The notes under the pieces: generated by a model
What the model was told of the DNA's origin: nothing
Seen by the model: only the letters and a program-made list of their open reading frames with translations
Databases searched by the model: none
Shown: one piece after another, positions 36,280 to 46,293 of the stretch
Position numbering within the stretch: the first letter of the stretch is position 1
Layout: every line of letters starts with the position of its first letter
Position numbers and translations under genes: made by a program
NCBI RefSeq assembly: GCF_000092285.1
Contig: NC_014100.1
Coordinates: 2,852,001 to 2,916,000 of the forward strand
Length of the DNA stretch: 64,000 bases
Origin: Caulobacter segnis ATCC 21756
Lineage (GTDB): Bacteria; Pseudomonadota; Alphaproteobacteria; Caulobacterales; Caulobacteraceae
Direction of reading: 5' to 3'

Positions 36280-37695
36280 CTATCGCGCGAGGGTGGATTT
36301 GCCGGGCGGCTTCGCGGGCCGCTGAGCTTGCGGCGGCGGCGGAGACACCGCCATCGCGATCTGAGGCGGACGCTCGATCGCTTGATAGACCAGGTTTCGC
36401 GACTGCGCATCCAAGCCAGGACCCACGCCGCCCAGGCGCTGGATCATGCCGATGAAGAACAGGTCGTTCGCGGGGTCGATCCAGAACCAGGTGCCGGCGC
36501 TGCCGCCCCAGCTGATCGTGCCAGGCCCCACCGGCGCGCCCGAGGCGGCGGGATCGACAGCCACCGCCACGTCCAGGCCGTAACCCATGCCTGCGGCGAA
36601 TGGGAAAGGACGCGGACCGGGCTTGAGCACGCCCATCGTGCCGTTGGTCGTGACCACGAAACCCGGCGGCAGATGGTTCTGGCTCATCAGGGTCACGGAC
36701 TCGGGCTTGAGAATCCGCACGCCCTCCAGCTCACCCTTGTTCAGGATCATCTGGGCGAAGCGCGCGAAGTCGCCAGCGGTGGACAGGAGACCGCCGCCGC
36801 CCAGCGCCGCCGCCGGCGGGCGGCTCACATCCCGCCATGCCCCCTCGACGGCGGGAACCAGCTTTCCGGTCGCGGGGTCGGCGTCGTACAGCGCGGCGAG
36901 CCGCCCCATCTTCTCGGCGGGCACATAGAAGGCCGTATCCTTCATGCCGAGCGGCGCAAAGATGTGCTCTTCCATGAACACTGGTAGAGACACGCCTGAC
37001 AGCTTCTCGACGATGTAGCCTTGGATGTCCGCGGCGACGCTGTAGCGCCACAGCTGGCCGGGCTCGGAGAACATCGGCAGCCCCGACACCTTGCGCACCA
37101 GCTCTTGCAGCGAGCCGGACTGCAAGACGCCCGCCTGATAGTAGGCCCGATCCGACGGACTGCTAGGGTCGTCCGCTATGCCGTACGCAAAGCCCGCCGT
37201 GTGGGTCATCAGCTCGCGCATGGTCGGCGGCCGAGAGATCGGGGTGAGGATCGGCTGCCCAGCGGCATCGACGCCGGAAGCGATCCGCAGATTGGCGAAC
37301 TCCGGGACGTACTTGCTGATCGGATCATCCAGCTGCCACAGGCCCTGTTCGTACAGGATCATCATGGCGACGCCCGTGACGGGCTTGGTCTCCGAACGGA
37401 TGCGGAAGATGGCGTCGATCAGCATCGGCTCGCCGCCCAACGCCCGCAAGCCGAAAGTCTTGGCGTCTACGATGCGGCCATGGCGGGCGAGCAGGGTCAC
37501 GCCGCCGGCGATCTGGCCATGATCGACCATCGCCTGCATGTGCTCGTCCAACCGTTTCAGGCGCTCGGCGTTGAAACCCGCCTCCTCGGGCTTGGCCCGT
37601 GGGAAGGCGAGCGCCGGAGTCGCGGCGACGGCCGCGCAGCCGAGGACGCCGGCCAGGAAGCTCAGCGCGTGGCGACGCAGCCGTCCAACCGTCAT
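36280..37695 (-). CDS. Exported serine hydrolase, class C beta-lactamase family (copy 2)
   Basis: The ATG ([13 protein letters not shown]) overlaps the parC stop codon by four bases and gives 471 residues. A signal peptide (cut near ALA-FPR) precedes the hydrolase domain. The nucleophile motif is Ser101-Glu-Thr-Lys104 (RIRSETKPVTG), followed by LWRYSVAAD and SWGGSAGTWFWIDP. It is paralogous to the copy at 33259-34566 over its whole length, with an added Pro/Gln/Lys-rich tail. It probably acts in the periplasm as an esterase or peptidase. Translational coupling to a topoisomerase gene is probably incidental. Confidence 0.88.
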   Translation of the reverse strand: MTVGRLRRHALSFLAGVLGCAAVAATPALAFPRAKPEEAGFNAERLKRLDEHMQAMVDHGQIAGGVTLLARHGRIVDAKTFGLRALGGEPMLIDAIFRIRSETKPVTGVAMMILYEQGLWQLDDPISKYVPEFANLRIASGVDAAGQPILTPISRPPTMRELMTHTAGFAYGIADDPSSPSDRAYYQAGVLQSGSLQELVRKVSGLPMFSEPGQLWRYSVAADIQGYIVEKLSGVSLPVFMEEHIFAPLGMKDTAFYVPAEKMGRLAALYDADPATGKLVPAVEGAWRDVSRPPAAALGGGGLLSTAGDFARFAQMILNKGELEGVRILKPESVTLMSQNHLPPGFVVTTNGTMGVLKPGPRPFPFAAGMGYGLDVAVAVDPAASGAPVGPGTISWGGSAGTWFWIDPANDLFFIGMIQRLGGVGPGLDAQSRNLVYQAIERPPQIAMAVSPPPPQAQRPAKPPGKSTLAR

Positions 37696-39973
37696 TTCGG
37701 CTTGAACCGCTTGTTGGTGGCGAAGCCCTTCGGCGCCAGCTTGCCCGCGCCCGCCCGGCGACCGATCCATTCCTTCCACTCCGCCCAATCACGGCGGCGG
37801 CCGGCGGTGTCGATCCAGTAGGCGCCCGTCTCGGCGTTGAAGGACAAGCCGTCGCGCAGCCCCCCCTCGCGGTAGGCCTGCAACTTGACGCCCTTGCCGC
37901 GCGGCATTTCCGGCAGCTCCTCGATCGGGAAGATCAGGATCTTGCCGTTGTCGCCGATCACGGCCAGCTGGTCGCCCACGGCCTCCATGCAGAAGGCCGC
38001 GCCAGCGGCGTCGACGGTCAGGACCTGCTTGCCGGCCTTGCGGTTCGCCAGGGCTTCTTCCTCTGGCATCAGGAAGCCGTAACCCAGCTTCGAGGCCAGA
38101 ATGCGCTTGCGGCCCGCCTTGAACGGGAAGACGTCGACGATCTTCACCTTGTCGTCCAGCTCGATCATCATCCGGACCGGTTCGCCATGGCCTCGGGCGC
38201 TGGGAAGCTTATCGCACCCCAAGGTGAAGAAGCGGCCATCGCTGGAGAAGATCAGCAGCTTGTCGGTGGTCTCGGCCGGGACCAGGAAGCCCAGCTTGTC
38301 GCCTTCCTTGAACTTCAGCTCGGACGGGTCGTCGACCTTGCCCTTGGCGGCGCGGATCCAGCCGCGTTCCGAGAGGATGATCGTGATCGGCTCGCGGACG
38401 ATCATCGCCTCGATCGCGGCGTCGGCGTCGACGACAGGCGCGTCGGCGAAGATCGAGCGGCCCTTGACGCCTGTCGGGCGAGGCTTGTCCAGCGGATGGT
38501 TGATCTTCAGCAGGGTTTCACGGACCTGCCCCAGGCCCACGCCCACCAGCTTCCACTGCTTCTCGTCGCTGGCCAGCATGGCCAGGATGCCGTCGCGCTC
38601 CTCGACCAGTTCGGCGTGTTCGCGACGGATCTCCATCTCTTCCAGCTTGGCCAGTTGGCGCAGGCGGGTGTTGAGGATGGCGTCGGCCTGGATGTCCGTG
38701 AGACCGAAGGTCTCGATCAGCTTTTCCTTCGGCTTGTCCTCATAGCGGACGATCCGAATGACCTCGTCGAGGTTCAGGTATGCGATCAGCAGGCCGTCCA
38801 GGATGTGCAGACGGGCTTCGATCTTGGCCAGGCGGTGGCGCGCGCGGCGGGTCAACACCTCGCGGCGGTGGGCCAGGAAGGCCATCAGCGCCTGCTTGAT
38901 GCCCATCACGCCCGGGGTGCCGCGGGCGTCCAGCACGTTGATATTGACCGGGAAGCGGCTCTCCAGCGCCGAGAGCTTGAACAGGCTCTCCATCAGCACT
39001 TCGGGCTCGACGTTCTTGGACTTCGGCTCGAGGACGAGACGGATGTCCTCGGCGCTTTCGTCGCGGACGTCGCCCAGAAGGGCGGCCTTCTTGCTGTCGA
39101 TCAGGTCGGCCAGCTGCTCGACCAGATCCGACTTCTTCACCTGATACGGGATCTCGGTGACGACGATCTGGTAGGTGCCGCGGCCGGTGTCTTCCTTCTC
39201 CCACTTGGCGCGAATGCGCACGCCGCCGCGGCCGGTCTCATAGGTTTCCAGCAGGGAGGCGCGCGGTTCGACGATGACGCCGCCGGTCGGGAAATCCGGC
39301 CCAGGGACCTTCTCCAGCAGTTCCTCGGTCGTCGCGTCGGGATTGGCCAGCAACAGCTGACAGGCGTCGATCAGCTCGGCGGCGTTGTGCGGCGGGATCG
39401 AGGTGGCCATGCCGACCGCGATGCCCGAAGAGCCGTTCGCCAGCAGGTTCGGGAAGCCCGACGGCAGGACCAGCGGCTCCTCGTCCTGGCCGTCATAGGT
39501 CGGCTTGAAGTCGACCGCGTCCTCGTCGATGCCGTCGAGCAGAAGCGTCGCCGCCTCCGTCATCTTGCACTCGGTGTAACGCATGGCCGCGGCGTTATCG
39601 CCGTCGATATTGCCGAAGTTCCCCTGCCCTTCGACCAGCGGAATGCGCTGGGCGAAGTCCTGGGCCAGACGGACCAGGGCGTCGTAGATCGACTGGTCGC
39701 CGTGCGGGTGGAAATTACCCATCACCTCGCCGACCACCTTGGCGCATTTGCGCGCCGCGGCGTCCGGGTTCAGGCGCATGTTGCTCATCGCGTACAGCAC
39801 GCGACGGTGCACGGGTTTCAGGCCATCGCGCACGTCGGGCAGCGCCCGCGCGAACCGATGGTCGAGAGCGCATAGGCCAGATAGCGGCGCGACAGAGCCT
39901 CGGTCAGCGGCTCGTCGAGAATGCGGTCGCCGTCGCCGGGGCCGCCGGGGGGAGGAAGGACAGGCTTGTTCAT
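37692..39973 (-). CDS. parC: ParC, topoisomerase IV subunit A (frameshifted in this sequence)
   Basis: The natural start is the ATG giving [18 protein letters not shown], followed by [22 protein letters not shown]. The expected continuation [15 protein letters not shown] is found in another frame. At about 39845-39852 two extra bases (or one missing) in a CGCGGGCG run shift the reading frame and give a stop after about 50 residues. Downstream of the shift the frame is fully open and conserved: [25 protein letters not shown] with the catalytic Tyr, and a C-terminal beta-pinwheel. Topoisomerase IV decatenates chromosomes and is essential, so a sequencing or assembly error is the likeliest cause. 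Confidence 0.9.
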
Positions 39974-40033
39974 CGAGGGGATTCGTACTCCGGGGAAGGA
40001 GCCTAGCAGAAATCCCCTCGACGATTCGAGCGG

Positions 40034-41623
40034 TTAGGCCTGAACGATCCCCGGCTTTCCGGCCTCCAGCGCCCATTTCGCCCGGGTGGAGAGCTTCCCG
40101 TCCCGGCGCGTGACCGCGTCCAGCACCTTGAACTCGGTGACGAAGGCCTTCGAGGTCGCCTCGCAGATCGCATAGCCGCGCTGGCTGTTGTTAAACTTCA
40201 GCATCGGATTTCCGGCTTGGATCTTGGCGTATTCGTCACGCTGATCCGCGCCATCGCCACCCGACGTGATCGAGGTCACCACGAACTCCGAGGCGATCGG
40301 CGCGGCCTCGGACTTGGTCCCGTCGACATAGAGGTCGCCGGCGAAGTTCTGGTGCTCGTCGCCAGTCAGCACGGCCACGTTGGCGATCCGGGCGTCGCGG
40401 ATTCTGCTTAGCAGTCGGCCACGAGGGATGCGGTAGCCGGCCCAGGAATCCGGATTGACCTGAACGCCCTGCGCCGGATCGCGATCGAGGTCCATCATCA
40501 TCACCTGCTGGGCGATCACGTTCCAGGTCGCCTTGGAGCCCATCAGACCGTCCATCAGCCACTTTTCCTGCGCCGCGCCGATCACCTCGGCCCGAGGTTC
40601 GTCGAGCCCCGGACAGGCGGCGGGATACTTGCCGTCGCAGGGTTGCGCGGAACGGAACTGGCGGGTGTCCAGCAGGTTGAGATTCAGGAGCTGGCCGTAG
40701 GCGGCGCGGCGATAGATTTGCAGGCTTGTCCCGGCCGGGAAGCTCGACGCCCGGAGCGGCATATTCTCGTAATAGGCTTGGACGGCGGCCTGTCGACGCA
40801 GATTGAACAGCTTGGGGTCCGTGCCGTCCTGATCGTGATCGCCAACCCAGTTATTGTCGGTCTCGTGATCATCCCAAACGGCGAACCAGGGCGCGGCGGC
40901 GTGCGCGGCCTGCAGATCGGCGTCCATTTTGTATTGGGCGTAGCGGCGACGATAATCGTCCAAGCTATAGATTTCCGAGCCGACGTGCTGACGAATGTTC
41001 TCGACCGGCCCATTGGCGCTGTTCCAGACGCGGTTGCCACGTCCCTCGTAGATGTAGTCGCCGTAGCAGAAGACGAAGTCGGGATTGTCCTCCGCCATGC
41101 GGCGATAAGCGGTGTAGTAGCCCTGCTCATAGTTCTGACAGCCGGAGACGGCGAAGCGAACGCGGTCCAGGGCCGCGCCCAGCGCCGGCGTCGTGCGGGC
41201 GCGACCGACTAGGCTGCGCTCCTTGCCGGCGGTGAAGCGATACCAATAGTCGCGGTTCGGCTGCAGCCCGCCGACCTCGACGTGAACCGAATGGCCCAGC
41301 TCCGGCGGCGCGATCGCCGCGCCCTTGGCGACGATGTTGCGCATGTTGGGCGCATCGGCGACTTCCCAGTCGACCGCCACGGGCGCCATCGGCATACCGT
41401 AGCCGATCTCGAAGGGCTCGGGCGCAAGGCGCGTCCAGATCACGAAGCCGTCCGGCGACGGATCGCCCGAAGCCACGCCCAATTGGAACGGATAGGTCCT
41501 GAAGACCGCCTGTGCGAGCGCCTTGCCGCTCTCCAGCGGAATCGACAGGGCGGTGACGGCCGCGCCGCCGAACACGGTCAGCAGACGTCGACGGCTGAGG
41601 GCGTAGCGGTCGAGCACGGACAT
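40034..41623 (-). CDS. phoD: PhoD-family alkaline phosphatase D
   Basis: The ATG with Shine-Dalgarno CGGAG gives 529 residues. The N-terminus has a Tat signal with twin arginines (LSRRRLLTVFGGAAVTAL). The PhoD domain follows: GVASGDPSPDGFVIWTRLAP, CQNYEQGYYTAYRRM, DFVFCYGDYIYEG, WDDHETDNNW and LTGDEHQNF, the residues that bind Fe and Ca. It hydrolyses phosphate mono- and diesters in the periplasm or outside the cell, aiding phosphate supply. The gene lies between recO and parC on the same strand. No Pho box was identified in the 53-base gap upstream. Confidence 0.9.
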   Translation of the reverse strand: MSVLDRYALSRRRLLTVFGGAAVTALSIPLESGKALAQAVFRTYPFQLGVASGDPSPDGFVIWTRLAPEPFEIGYGMPMAPVAVDWEVADAPNMRNIVAKGAAIAPPELGHSVHVEVGGLQPNRDYWYRFTAGKERSLVGRARTTPALGAALDRVRFAVSGCQNYEQGYYTAYRRMAEDNPDFVFCYGDYIYEGRGNRVWNSANGPVENIRQHVGSEIYSLDDYRRRYAQYKMDADLQAAHAAAPWFAVWDDHETDNNWVGDHDQDGTDPKLFNLRRQAAVQAYYENMPLRASSFPAGTSLQIYRRAAYGQLLNLNLLDTRQFRSAQPCDGKYPAACPGLDEPRAEVIGAAQEKWLMDGLMGSKATWNVIAQQVMMMDLDRDPAQGVQVNPDSWAGYRIPRGRLLSRIRDARIANVAVLTGDEHQNFAGDLYVDGTKSEAAPIASEFVVTSITSGGDGADQRDEYAKIQAGNPMLKFNNSQRGYAICEATSKAFVTEFKVLDAVTRRDGKLSTRAKWALEAGKPGIVQA

Positions 41624-41676
41624 GGCGAAACTCCGGAGAACTGGAGCTTCGCGATAGCCTCGCAATGTGACGGTTC

Positions 41677-42408
41677 TTAAAGCCTGCCCGCCTCGGTCAG
41701 CCGGTCGAGCAGCCACATCCGCGCGGGCGGCAAAGGCCGGTTCAGCGGACCGAACACGAACTGCTCCAGGAAGTGGCCGGTGATGTCGAGGCCAGCCTTC
41801 ACGTCGCCTTCCGCCAAGCCGCCTTGGGACGACAGCATGAACGGCGGCAGCGGCAGAAGCTTGTCGTGATAGGGGCGACCGGCCTCGCGGCTGACGGCCC
41901 GCCCCGTGCGGGGGCTGACATAGACGAGGTCGTCGAACACGCCGGTGGCCGCGCACCGCGAGAGGTCCAGGCCAAAGCCCAGTTCCTGCAGCAGTCCAGC
42001 CTCGTAGCGGACATAGACGGCGGGCCAGATCTCGGAGACCTCCAGCACGCGGATCAGCGCCTCCAGCGCGTGGAACGCGCCGGGATGGGCTTCGCGCTCG
42101 GGCAACGCCGCGGCGGCCACGGCGGCGGCGGCCGAAAGGCCCGCCAAGGCCAGGCGATCATCGAACAGCGACGAGGGCCCCTCGCCCATCGGCTCCAGGC
42201 TGGCCGAGCCCAGCTGGTCGGACATCCTGGCCCTATAGCGCGCGATGACCCGCGCGCCAGGTTGCAGGAAAGGCTTCATCCGTCGCGAGGCTGCGCCCGC
42301 CACGTGGGCGGCGAACTTGCCGCGATCCTGGGTCAGCAGTTCGACGATCGCGCCGGTCTCGCCGTGCGAGCGCGCCGAGAGGACATAGGCTTCGTCCTCC
42401 CATTCCAT
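41677..42408 (-). CDS. recO: RecO, recombination and repair mediator
   Basis: A 243-residue protein with the RecO N-terminal OB fold: MEWEDEAYVLSARSHGETGAIVELLTQDRGK, then GARVIARYRARMSDQLG. A helical C-terminal domain has LLQELGFGLDLSRCAATG, as expected for family members, although the usual C4 zinc site is reduced to the Cys in RCAATG. It helps RecR load RecA on SSB-coated DNA. It starts one base after the N-acetyltransferase stop codon on the same strand. In many alphaproteobacteria recO directly follows era, and here one gene intervenes. Confidence 0.92.
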   Translation of the reverse strand: MEWEDEAYVLSARSHGETGAIVELLTQDRGKFAAHVAGAASRRMKPFLQPGARVIARYRARMSDQLGSASLEPMGEGPSSLFDDRLALAGLSAAAAVAAAALPEREAHPGAFHALEALIRVLEVSEIWPAVYVRYEAGLLQELGFGLDLSRCAATGVFDDLVYVSPRTGRAVSREAGRPYHDKLLPLPPFMLSSQGGLAEGDVKAGLDITGHFLEQFVFGPLNRPLPPARMWLLDRLTEAGRL

Positions 42409-43260
42409 CTAGGACGGCGTCCCCCAGGCCACGACCTTTTCCAGCACCGGACGCCAGTCGGCCGCGACCGGCAGGCCGATCACGTCTCGCAGGATCGCCT
42501 CCAGCTCGTCGACCGAGAGATCGCGCTGCTCGACCACCGCGCCGGTGCCGTCGCGATGGGTGAAACGGTTGTTCTTCAAGGCGTAGCGCGCGGTGGGCGT
42601 GATGCGCCCAACCGTCATGCTCCAGGTGAAATGCGAGCTGGGGTGGGTGTAGGTGAAGTAGTTGGCCTGCTCGTAGTCGATGTCGGCCCAGGCGCCCTGG
42701 GCGACCTGGTACAGCGGCGCCCACTTGCCCGAGAGATTGGCCTGGACTTGCCGCTCGGCGACGCCGCCCAGCGTGACGTCGACGATCCGGAACTGCCCGT
42801 GCGGCGTGTCCTGGACCTCGTCGGAGAACAGCTTCAGCGGGCCAGTCAGCACGCAACCGCCGAAACCGTTGTCGACCAGCCAGGTCTCGCCCTCGAGCCG
42901 GACGCCCAGCACCATGTGCGAGCGCGGACGGGGCGGCGCGCCTTCGGGGACGAGCCACTGGACGCGGGCCATCAGGCCCTCGACCTGAAAGCCCAGCGCC
43001 GTCAGCACCCGCTTCAGGAGGCCGTTCTGCTCGTAGCAGTAGCCGCCCCGCCCGGCGCCGATCAGCTTGGCGTCGATGTCGGCCGGAACAATGCTGATCC
43101 CCCGCCCCAGCAGGACGTCGAGGTTCTCGAAGGGGATGGCGTCGGGGTGCTTCAGCGTCAGGGTGCGCAGCACCGACAAGGTCGCCTCGCGCGCACCGTC
43201 ATAGCCGATACGCGTGAAGTACGCGTCGAGATCGACGAGCGGCGCGGGCGCGTCAAACAT
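42409..43260 (-). CDS. Arylamine N-acetyltransferase (NAT)
   Basis: A 283-residue NAT. The catalytic Cys is in GAGRGGYCYEQNGLLK (about residue 70), the His is in FTYTHPSSHFTWS, and the Asp lies in the FRIVDVTLGG region, though its exact position is uncertain. It transfers acetyl groups from acetyl-CoA to arylamines and hydrazines. The start overlaps the end of era by eight bases, and it ends just before recO. It is thus inserted between era and recO, within an otherwise conserved cluster. Cytoplasmic. Confidence 0.9.
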   Translation of the reverse strand: MFDAPAPLVDLDAYFTRIGYDGAREATLSVLRTLTLKHPDAIPFENLDVLLGRGISIVPADIDAKLIGAGRGGYCYEQNGLLKRVLTALGFQVEGLMARVQWLVPEGAPPRPRSHMVLGVRLEGETWLVDNGFGGCVLTGPLKLFSDEVQDTPHGQFRIVDVTLGGVAERQVQANLSGKWAPLYQVAQGAWADIDYEQANYFTYTHPSSHFTWSMTVGRITPTARYALKNNRFTHRDGTGAVVEQRDLSVDELEAILRDVIGLPVAADWRPVLEKVVAWGTPS

Positions 43261-44203
43261 CGAAATCGAGTCCGATGTCGCTGAACAGACCTCGCTCCTC
43301 GGCCCAGTTCTCCTTGACCTTCACGTGCAGGAACAGGTGCACCTTGCGATCGAGGATCTCGCACAGCTCCTCGCGCGCGGCCTGACCGATCCACTTCAGC
43401 GTCTGCCCGCCCTTGCCGATCACGATCACCCGCTGGCCGTCGCGCTCGACCAGGATGGTCTGCTCGATGCGGACGCTGCCGTCCTTGCGCTCCTCGAAGG
43501 CGGTCGTCTCGACCATGGCCGCGTAGGGCAGCTCTTCGTGGACGCGCAGGTAGACCTTCTCGCGGGTGATCTCCGCGGCCAGCAGGCGGGCCGGCAGGTC
43601 GGCGGTCTGGTCTTCCGGATAAAGCCAGGGCCCTTCCGGCATCATGGTCACGAGCTTGGCGGTCAGGTCGTCGACGCCCGCGCCGGTCTGCGCGCTGATC
43701 ATGAAGACGTCGGTGTAGACGCCGGTGTCGAAGAAGTCCTTGGCGATGGCCAGCAGGGTGTCGCGCTTAATGCCGTCGATCTTGTTCAGCGCCAGGATCA
43801 CCTTGCGATCGGCGGCCTTCAGGCCCTCGATGATGGTCTGGACGTCCTGGGCCGAGCGGTATTCGCCCGGCGTGGCCTTGTCGGCGCGGCTGGCCAACTC
43901 GGCCTGCACGTCCACGAGGTGGACGGTGGCTTCGGCTTCTTCCGAGCCGGCCCAGGCGGCGCGCACCATGGCGCGGTCCAGGCGACGGCGCGGGCTGAAG
44001 ATGCCGGGCGTGTCGACGAGGACGATCTGGGTATCGCCAGCGATCGCGACGCCGCGGACGGGGAAGCGCGTGGTCTGGACCTTCTGGGTCACGATCGAGA
44101 CCTTGGCCCCGACCATGCGGTTGACCAGGGTGGACTTGCCGGCGTTCGGCGCGCCGATGATGGCCGCGAAGCCGGCGCGGGTTTGGGAGGTGGTTTCAGT
44201 CAT
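43253..44203 (-). CDS. era: Era, ribosome-biogenesis GTPase
   Basis: The ATG (MTETTSQTRAG) is preferred over a GTG six codons upstream, giving 316 residues. GTPase motifs are G1 GAPNAGKST, G3 DTPGI and G4 NKID. The C-terminal KH domain has ERDGQRVIVIGKGGQTLKWIG, followed by a lysine-rich RNA-binding end (KVHLFLHVKVKENW). It binds the 3' end of 16S rRNA during 30S assembly. The upstream neighbour expected in most relatives, rnc, is separated from it by an antisense transporter gene. Confidence 0.95.
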   Translation of the reverse strand: MTETTSQTRAGFAAIIGAPNAGKSTLVNRMVGAKVSIVTQKVQTTRFPVRGVAIAGDTQIVLVDTPGIFSPRRRLDRAMVRAAWAGSEEAEATVHLVDVQAELASRADKATPGEYRSAQDVQTIIEGLKAADRKVILALNKIDGIKRDTLLAIAKDFFDTGVYTDVFMISAQTGAGVDDLTAKLVTMMPEGPWLYPEDQTADLPARLLAAEITREKVYLRVHEELPYAAMVETTAFEERKDGSVRIEQTILVERDGQRVIVIGKGGQTLKWIGQAAREELCEILDRKVHLFLHVKVKENWAEERGLFSDIGLDFDV

Positions 44204-44319
44204 TGCGCGTGCGTGTAGCACTGATGGATTGGAAAATCCCGCCCCGCCTGCCTTGTGATCGCCGCTAAGCTAGGCATTGGTCTTCTCATCAGGCCCACGC
44301 AAGGGAATCGGGAAACCGC

Positions 44320-45585
44320 ATGAGCTCGATCGAACCGGCCTTGCCCACGCCCAAGGTCCTGCGCACCCTGGGCCCCGGCTTGATCACCGGCGCGGCGGAC
44401 GACGACCCCAGCGGCATCGCGACATACTCCCAGGCCGGCGCGCAGTTCGGCCTCAATATGCTGTGGACCGTGGTGCTGACCTATCCGCTGATGGTCGCCA
44501 TCCAGTCGATCAGCGCCCGCATCGGTCGCGTGACCGGGCATGGCCTGTCGACCAACCTGGCGAGGGTTTTTCCCGGTTGGGCGGTGATGAGCTTGGTGGC
44601 CCTGCTGTTCATCGGCAACGCGATCAACATCGGCGCGGACCTCGCCGCCATGGGCGCGGCGGCGCGCCTGGTGACGGGCTGGAACGAGCACGCCCTGACC
44701 ATCGGCTTCGCGATCGTCAGCCTGCTGCTGCAGGTTTTTGTGCCCTACCATCGCTATGTGAAGCTGCTGAAATGGCTGACCATGGCGCTGTTCGCCTACG
44801 TCGCGGTCGTCTTCACCGTGAAGATCGACTGGGCGCAGGTCGCGCTCCACACCGTCTGGCCGCAGCTACCCAAGAGCGGCTGGATCGTCGTCGTGGTCGC
44901 CGTGTTCGGCACCACCATCAGCCCCTACCTCTTCTTCTGGCAGAGCTCCGAGGAGGTGGAGGACGAGGAAGCCAAGGGCGAGGCCCCGCTGATCGACGAT
45001 CCGACAGACGCGCCGGCGGAGCTGAGGCGCATACGGTGGGACACTCTCGTCGGCATGGGCGTGTCGAACCTGATCGCGTTCTTCATCATCCTGACCACCG
45101 CCGTGACCCTGCACGCCAGCGGCGTCACGGACATTCAGACCACCGAGCAGGCGGCCGAGGCGCTGCGCCCCGTGGCGGGCGAGCTCGCCTTCCTCCTGTT
45201 CGCGCTCGGCGTCGTCGGGACCGGCCTGCTCGCCGTGCCGGTGCTGGCCGGCTCCGTGGGCTACGCCCTGGGCGAGTTGCGCGGCTGGAAAAGCGGTCTC
45301 GAGCACAAACCTACGGAGGCGAAGGCCTTTTACACCGTGATCGCCGCCGCGATCGTGATGGGCCTGCTGGTCGACTATTCAGGTCTTGATCCGATCAAGG
45401 CGCTGTTCTGGAGCGCGGTGATCAACGGCGTCATCTCGGTGCCGATCATGGCCGCGATGATGGTGGTGGCCAGCCGCAAGGCCCAGATGGGAGCTTTTGT
45501 CGCCACGCCCGCTCAGAAGCTCTTCGGCTGGCTTGCGACAGCCGTCATGAGCCTGGCGGTCGTCGCCATGTTCATGACGTTCTAA
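44320..45585 (+). CDS. Nramp-superfamily divalent cation transporter (non-canonical motifs)
   Basis: A 421-residue membrane protein with about 11 hydrophobic segments. The first helix has GLITGAADDDPSGIATYSQAG, resembling the Nramp TM1 ion-binding motif DPGN but with DPSG. The TM6 region reads GTTISPYLFFWQSSEEVEDEE instead of the MPH-containing motif of Mn/Fe transporters. The substrate is therefore open: it may be Mg-type (NRMT-like) or another ion. It lies on the opposite strand between rnc and era, breaking a usually contiguous pair. Translation starts at an ATG with weak Shine-Dalgarno. Confidence 0.82.
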   Translation: MSSIEPALPTPKVLRTLGPGLITGAADDDPSGIATYSQAGAQFGLNMLWTVVLTYPLMVAIQSISARIGRVTGHGLSTNLARVFPGWAVMSLVALLFIGNAINIGADLAAMGAAARLVTGWNEHALTIGFAIVSLLLQVFVPYHRYVKLLKWLTMALFAYVAVVFTVKIDWAQVALHTVWPQLPKSGWIVVVVAVFGTTISPYLFFWQSSEEVEDEEAKGEAPLIDDPTDAPAELRRIRWDTLVGMGVSNLIAFFIILTTAVTLHASGVTDIQTTEQAAEALRPVAGELAFLLFALGVVGTGLLAVPVLAGSVGYALGELRGWKSGLEHKPTEAKAFYTVIAAAIVMGLLVDYSGLDPIKALFWSAVINGVISVPIMAAMMVVASRKAQMGAFVATPAQKLFGWLATAVMSLAVVAMFMTF

Positions 45586-45588
45586 GGA

Positions 45589-46284
45589 TCAGCCCGCCCG
45601 CTCGCGCTCCAGCAAAGCCTTGGCGGCGGCTTTCTCGGCCTCCTGACGCGACTTGCCCTTGGCCATGGCGGGATCGACGCCGGCCACGACGACCTCGACC
45701 GTGAACACCGGCGCGTGGTCTGGGCCGGTGCGATCCAGGACACGATAGGTCGGCAGCGGACGCCCCTTGCCCTGCGCCCATTCCTGCAGCGCGGTCTTGG
45801 GATCGCGCGGGCGCCCCTCGCCGGCCCGGTCGAACTCGTCAGCCCACAGGCTAAGGAACACCCGCCGCGCCGCGTCGAGCCCGCCGTCCTGATAAAGAGC
45901 CGCCATCAAGGCTTCGGTGGCGCCGGCCAGGATCGACTCGGTCTCGCGGCCGCCGATCTTGCTGGACGACGCCGAAAGGCGCAGCGCAGGGCCTAACTCG
46001 GCCACTCGCGCCACGCGGGCGCAGGTCTCGCGGCTGACCAGGGCGTTGAGACGCGGCGCGAGCTCGCCCTCCTTGGCCTTCGGGAACCGCTGGGCCAAGG
46101 CCTCGGCGGCCAGGAGACCCAGCACACGGTCGCCGATGAACTCCAGCACCTCGTTGTCGCGAACCTTCTTGGCCCCATCGCCGACGCTGGCGTGGGTCAG
46201 GGCGCGCTCGAGAAGTTCGCGATCCTCGAACTGGTGACCGATCCGGCGCTCCAGATCGCCGACGGCGGTGGCGCGCCTATCCAT
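45589..46284 (-). CDS. rnc: Rnc, ribonuclease III
   Basis: A 231-residue enzyme. The catalytic signature [21 protein letters not shown] is at residues about 43-63, with [20 protein letters not shown] holding the second catalytic acidic pair. A double-stranded RNA-binding domain (about 155-225) ends [20 protein letters not shown]. It processes rRNA precursors and structured mRNAs. It follows lepB by nine bases on the same strand. era comes later beyond the antisense transporter. Confidence 0.95.
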   Translation of the reverse strand: MDRRATAVGDLERRIGHQFEDRELLERALTHASVGDGAKKVRDNEVLEFIGDRVLGLLAAEALAQRFPKAKEGELAPRLNALVSRETCARVARVAELGPALRLSASSSKIGGRETESILAGATEALMAALYQDGGLDAARRVFLSLWADEFDRAGEGRPRDPKTALQEWAQGKGRPLPTYRVLDRTGPDHAPVFTVEVVVAGVDPAMAKGKSRQEAEKAAAKALLERERAG

Positions 46285-46293
46285 GAGCCGAAA

